Below are positions 61,536-64,000 of a stretch of 64,000 bases of DNA, piece after piece; position 1 is the stretch's first letter; each line of letters opens with the position of its first letter. Where the stretch lies: contig NZ_SCSK01000010.1 in NCBI RefSeq assembly GCF_004297875.1, positions 1-64,000 on the forward strand, given 5' to 3'. The translations under genes were made by a program, and so were the position numbers. This stretch comes from Pandoraea sp. GTDB taxonomy: Bacteria; Pseudomonadota; Gammaproteobacteria; Burkholderiales; Burkholderiaceae. The notes under the pieces were generated by a model that worked only from the letters and a program-made list of their open reading frames with translations, did not search any database and was not told where the DNA came from.

Positions 61536-62363
61536 ATGACATTCATCGATCAACTGCGTGCCGCCTGGCATGACCGAGACTCTCTGCTGTGTGTGGGGCT
61601 CGATCCGGAGCCGTCACGACTGCCGGCGCATCTGCGGGGCAATCCCGATGCGATCTTCGAGTTTTGCCGGACCATCGTCGATGCAACCGCACCCTATGCC
61701 TGTGCGTTCAAGCCGCAGATCGCCTATTTTTCGGCGCAGCGCGCCGAAATTCAACTGGAGCGGCTGATTGCCCACATTCACGAGCGCCATCCTGGCCTGC
61801 CGGTAGTGCTCGATGCCAAACGGGGCGACATCGGCAGCACCGCCGAACAATATGCGAAAGAGGCGTTCGAGCGTTACCAGGCCGATGCCGTCACGGTCAA
61901 TCCGTACATGGGTTTCGACTCGATTGCGCCCTATCTCGGATACGAGAACAAAGGCGTGATCGTATTGTGCCGCACCTCGAATCCGGGCGGCAGCGATCTT
62001 CAGTTCCTGCGCACGGCCGACGGCCAGCCGCTGTATGAGGTCGTCGCGCGGCTGGCAGCCGGCCCCTGGAACACCAGCGGCCAGATCGGTCTGGTGGTCG
62101 GCGCGACGTTCCCGAACGAAATCGCGGCAGTGCGCGCGATCGTCGGCGACATGCCGCTGCTGATTCCGGGGGTCGGCGCTCAGGGCGGGGACGTGGCGGC
62201 GACCGTCAAGGCAGGCCGCACGGCCGACGGCAGCGGCATGATGATCAATTCGTCGCGCGCCATTATCTACGCCGGCAGCGGCGTAGATTTTGGGCAGGCG
62301 GCCGCGCAGGCGGCTTGCCAAACTCGGGATGCCATCAACGAGCATCGCTCGGCGCCCCGGTAA
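61536..62363 (+). CDS. pyrF: Orotidine 5'-phosphate decarboxylase
   Basis: 275 residues, the longer PyrF subfamily (about 270) seen in Burkholderiales and Mycobacteria. The catalytic network is D93-A-K95-R-G-D98-IGST. It decarboxylates OMP to UMP. It is the second pyrimidine gene of the window, with pyrC 16 kb away. Confidence 0.97.
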   Translation: MTFIDQLRAAWHDRDSLLCVGLDPEPSRLPAHLRGNPDAIFEFCRTIVDATAPYACAFKPQIAYFSAQRAEIQLERLIAHIHERHPGLPVVLDAKRGDIGSTAEQYAKEAFERYQADAVTVNPYMGFDSIAPYLGYENKGVIVLCRTSNPGGSDLQFLRTADGQPLYEVVARLAAGPWNTSGQIGLVVGATFPNEIAAVRAIVGDMPLLIPGVGAQGGDVAATVKAGRTADGSGMMINSSRAIIYAGSGVDFGQAAAQAACQTRDAINEHRSAPR

Positions 62364-62400
62364 CGGTGCTGCCGTCCTGCCGGGATGCGCCGGCGGCGGG

Positions 62401-62898
62401 CTATGCCTCGGCGGTGTCGATCAGCTTGAGCAGGCCGCGCAAGGCGTGCTGCGCCGCCTGATTGCGTACCTGGGCCCGGTCGCCCTTGAAATGCTGCGTC
62501 TCAACGACCGTCGTTAGACGGTTGGTCCAGGCAAAACACACCATTCCTACGGGCTTTTCGGCGGTGCCGCCGCCCGGTCCGGCAACGCCGGTAATCGCCA
62601 GCGACAATTGCGCGCGGCTGTTTCGCAGCGCGCCCTCCGCCATGGCACGCGCGACCTGCTCACTGACCGCGCCGTGCTTGTCGATGAGTTCAGCCGGAAC
62701 GCCGATCATGTCGATCTTGGCTTGATTGGAATAGGTAACGAATCCCCGTTCGAACCAATTGCTGCTGCCGGAGATGTCGGTCATTGCCGCCGCCACCATG
62801 CCGCCGGTACAGGACTCGGCCGTGGCCAGCAGCAGGCGCTCCTCGCGCAGACGATTGCCGGCCTTGACCGCCAGTTGATGCAATAAGGTATTTGTCAT
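62401..62898 (-). CDS. pncC: Nicotinamide-nucleotide amidase (CinA C-terminal domain)
   Basis: 165 residues, a stand-alone CinA C-terminal domain. ATAESCTGGMVA carries the nucleophile S29, and ITGVAGPGGGTAEKPVG the second signature. PncC deamidates NMN to NaMN in NAD salvage. It is 27 bases downstream of pgpA, in the thiL-pgpA-pncC operon common in this group. Confidence 0.94.
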   Translation of the reverse strand: MTNTLLHQLAVKAGNRLREERLLLATAESCTGGMVAAAMTDISGSSNWFERGFVTYSNQAKIDMIGVPAELIDKHGAVSEQVARAMAEGALRNSRAQLSLAITGVAGPGGGTAEKPVGMVCFAWTNRLTTVVETQHFKGDRAQVRNQAAQHALRGLLKLIDTAEA

Positions 62899-62925
62899 GC
62901 TGCTTCATTACGTGCGCGGCACCCT

Positions 62926-63477
62926 TCAAAGGGCATGCCACAGGGCGATCACCAGCAAAGTGCAAAAAGCGGCGACCAGATCGTCCAGCATGATACCCAA
63001 GCCGCCCTTGACGGTGCGGTCGAAATAGCGCACTGGCGGCGGCTTGACTGCGTCGAAGAAGCGGAACAGCAAAAACGCGACGCATTGTCCCCAAAACGAT
63101 GCCGGAGTCACCACCAGCAATACCAGCCAGAAGGCAACGATTTCATCCCATACGACCGAACCCGGGTCGGACGTGCCCAGGGCGCGGGCGGTGCGGCCGC
63201 ATATCCAGACCCCGCCGACGATGCTCAACGCCAGCAGCACGGCCCAATCCGATACCGTGAGGTAAAGATTCAATACCAGGTAGGAGGCCCAGCCGAACAG
63301 CGTGCCGACAGTACCGGGGCCCATCGGCGACAGGCCGCTGCCGAAACCCAGCGCGATGAAGTGGACCGGGTGGGAGAACATGAAGCCCACGGTGACCGGC
63401 CGTCGTGCGGTGGCCCCGCCGTGCAACGTTTTGTCGTGCGGTGGGTTGGGCTGATCGGGAGAAGGGGTGGAATTCAT
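62926..63477 (-). CDS. pgpA: Phosphatidylglycerophosphatase A
   Basis: 183 residues with three to four membrane segments. Conserved acidic stretches GTSDPGSVVWDEIVAFW and DRTVKGGLGIMLDDLVA are PgpA hallmarks. It dephosphorylates phosphatidylglycerophosphate. The N-terminal ~25 residues are Pro/His-rich and soluble. ATG overlaps the thiL stop by four bases. Confidence 0.95.
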   Translation of the reverse strand: MNSTPSPDQPNPPHDKTLHGGATARRPVTVGFMFSHPVHFIALGFGSGLSPMGPGTVGTLFGWASYLVLNLYLTVSDWAVLLALSIVGGVWICGRTARALGTSDPGSVVWDEIVAFWLVLLVVTPASFWGQCVAFLLFRFFDAVKPPPVRYFDRTVKGGLGIMLDDLVAAFCTLLVIALWHAL

Positions 63478-64000
63478 CGAAAATGATCGAAGCTCTGGTA
63501 TGCGAGGCAGACCGGTTGTCCGGCGTTGTCATGCAGCGTCAGGGCGGCGCTGCCGGGGCGCTCGAGCGGCACGATTTCGCCAATGCGCGTGAGCGGCAGG
63601 GCCAGGCTCTGGGCGATCCGCTCGACCGTCGGGCGCGCGGCGGGCGGCACCGTAAAGCAAAGCTCGTAGTCGTCCCCTCCAGCGAGCGTGCAGGTGCGGC
63701 GGACCGCTTCGCTTTGAGCGGCCACCCAGCGGGAGTGCGGCACGGCGTCGACATTCACGCGCGCTGCGACTTGCGAGCGCTCCAGGATATGGCGAAGATC
63801 GCCGAGCAGGCCGTCCGAGATGTCCAGCGCGGCATGAGCGATGCCTCGCAAGGCCATGCCGAGTTCTATGCGTGGCTCGGGCCACTCGAGTGCGCGGCGG
63901 CTTCGGGTCAGCGCTTCATCGGACAGTGCCCATTCGTCACGAAGCGCGCCCAGCGCCAGACGCGCATCGCCGAGCGCGCCGGATACCCAGATATCGTCGC
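63474..64000 (-). CDS. thiL: Thiamine-monophosphate kinase, C-terminal part (5' end outside window)
   Basis: The frame is open to the window edge. Visible are DIWVSGALGDARLAL (ThiL family), the central ALDISDGLLGDLRHIL with ATP/metal aspartates, and LAGGDDYELCF. ThiL phosphorylates thiamine monophosphate to the diphosphate cofactor. About 175 of the usual ~320 residues are here. It is translationally coupled to pgpA. Confidence 0.95.
   Translation of the reverse strand, partial: DDIWVSGALGDARLALGALRDEWALSDEALTRSRRALEWPEPRIELGMALRGIAHAALDISDGLLGDLRHILERSQVAARVNVDAVPHSRWVAAQSEAVRRTCTLAGGDDYELCFTVPPAARPTVERIAQSLALPLTRIGEIVPLERPGSAALTLHDNAGQPVCLAYQSFDHFR

Overview
The window is high-GC (low-to-mid 60s % by eye), densely coded chromosomal DNA from a beta-proteobacterium of the order Burkholderiales, most likely Burkholderiaceae (Burkholderia- or Pandoraea-like). 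The evidence is the product set and order: a 1330-residue DUF3683 FAD/Fe-S oxidoreductase, a ubiE-Tim44-ubiJ-ubiB run, fmdB-DUF502-aspS-nudB-clsB, rplM-rpsI-erpA, M23 peptidase-anmK divergent from tyrS-dtd, and RNB-TonB-aroE-mtgA. The species cannot be fixed from sequence alone. I saw no tRNA or rRNA gene and no CRISPR array. The one evident mobile element is a group II intron.

Layout. 1-5.6 kb: end of acs, then a minus-strand block with a D-serine-dehydratase-like enzyme, queF, a cytosolic-type 5'-nucleotidase and ilvA. 5.9-6.9 kb: two small envelope proteins, one a glycine-zipper lipoprotein. 6.9-11 kb: a MobA/MocA-type nucleotidyltransferase, a YqaA-type membrane protein and a Tat-exported molybdenum hydroxylase (IorAB type). 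11.4-17.5 kb: the DUF3683 oxidoreductase, a CPA1 antiporter and a HIT protein. 17.6-22.6 kb: ubiquinone biosynthesis (DUF971, ubiE, Tim44-like, ubiJ, ubiB, methyltransferase). 22.7-25.55 kb: a complete group II intron with maturase, sitting between the fmdB -10 box and the fmdB start codon. 25.6-30.2 kb: fmdB, DUF502, aspS, nudB, clsB. 30.3-38.3 kb: a TetR-controlled fatty-acid beta-oxidation cluster (acyl-CoA dehydrogenase, hydroxyacyl-CoA dehydrogenase/hydratase, thiolase, enoyl-CoA hydratase), a MAPEG protein and a divergent thioesterase. 38.4-43.8 kb: an Atm1-type ABC exporter, a HypT-like LysR regulator, gdhA and an isolated gltL. 43.8-47.1 kb: a YafJ-type amidotransferase, pyrC, DUF3025 and rnpB. 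47.1-49.6 kb: OsmC, a strong candidate small RNA, rplM-rpsI and erpA. 49.6-54 kb: anmK and M23 peptidase divergent from tyrS-dtd. 54.2-64 kb: PEBP, a phosphatase, an RNB nuclease, TonB, aroE, mtgA, MscS, pyrF, pncC, pgpA and the 3' part of thiL.

Most of the window is core metabolism. The parts that deserve attention are four. First, an unannotated, roughly 94-nt transcription unit upstream of rplM, with a near-consensus promoter, two CUCCUCC (anti-Shine-Dalgarno) repeats and its own terminator. Second, the intron insertion a few bases from the predicted transcription start of the operon that carries the essential gene aspS. Third, gltL next to gdhA without the usual transporter partners gltI, gltJ and gltK, with a perfect 16-bp palindrome in the gap. 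Fourth, several operator-like inverted repeats, in front of the tetR gene and around the pyrC -10 box.
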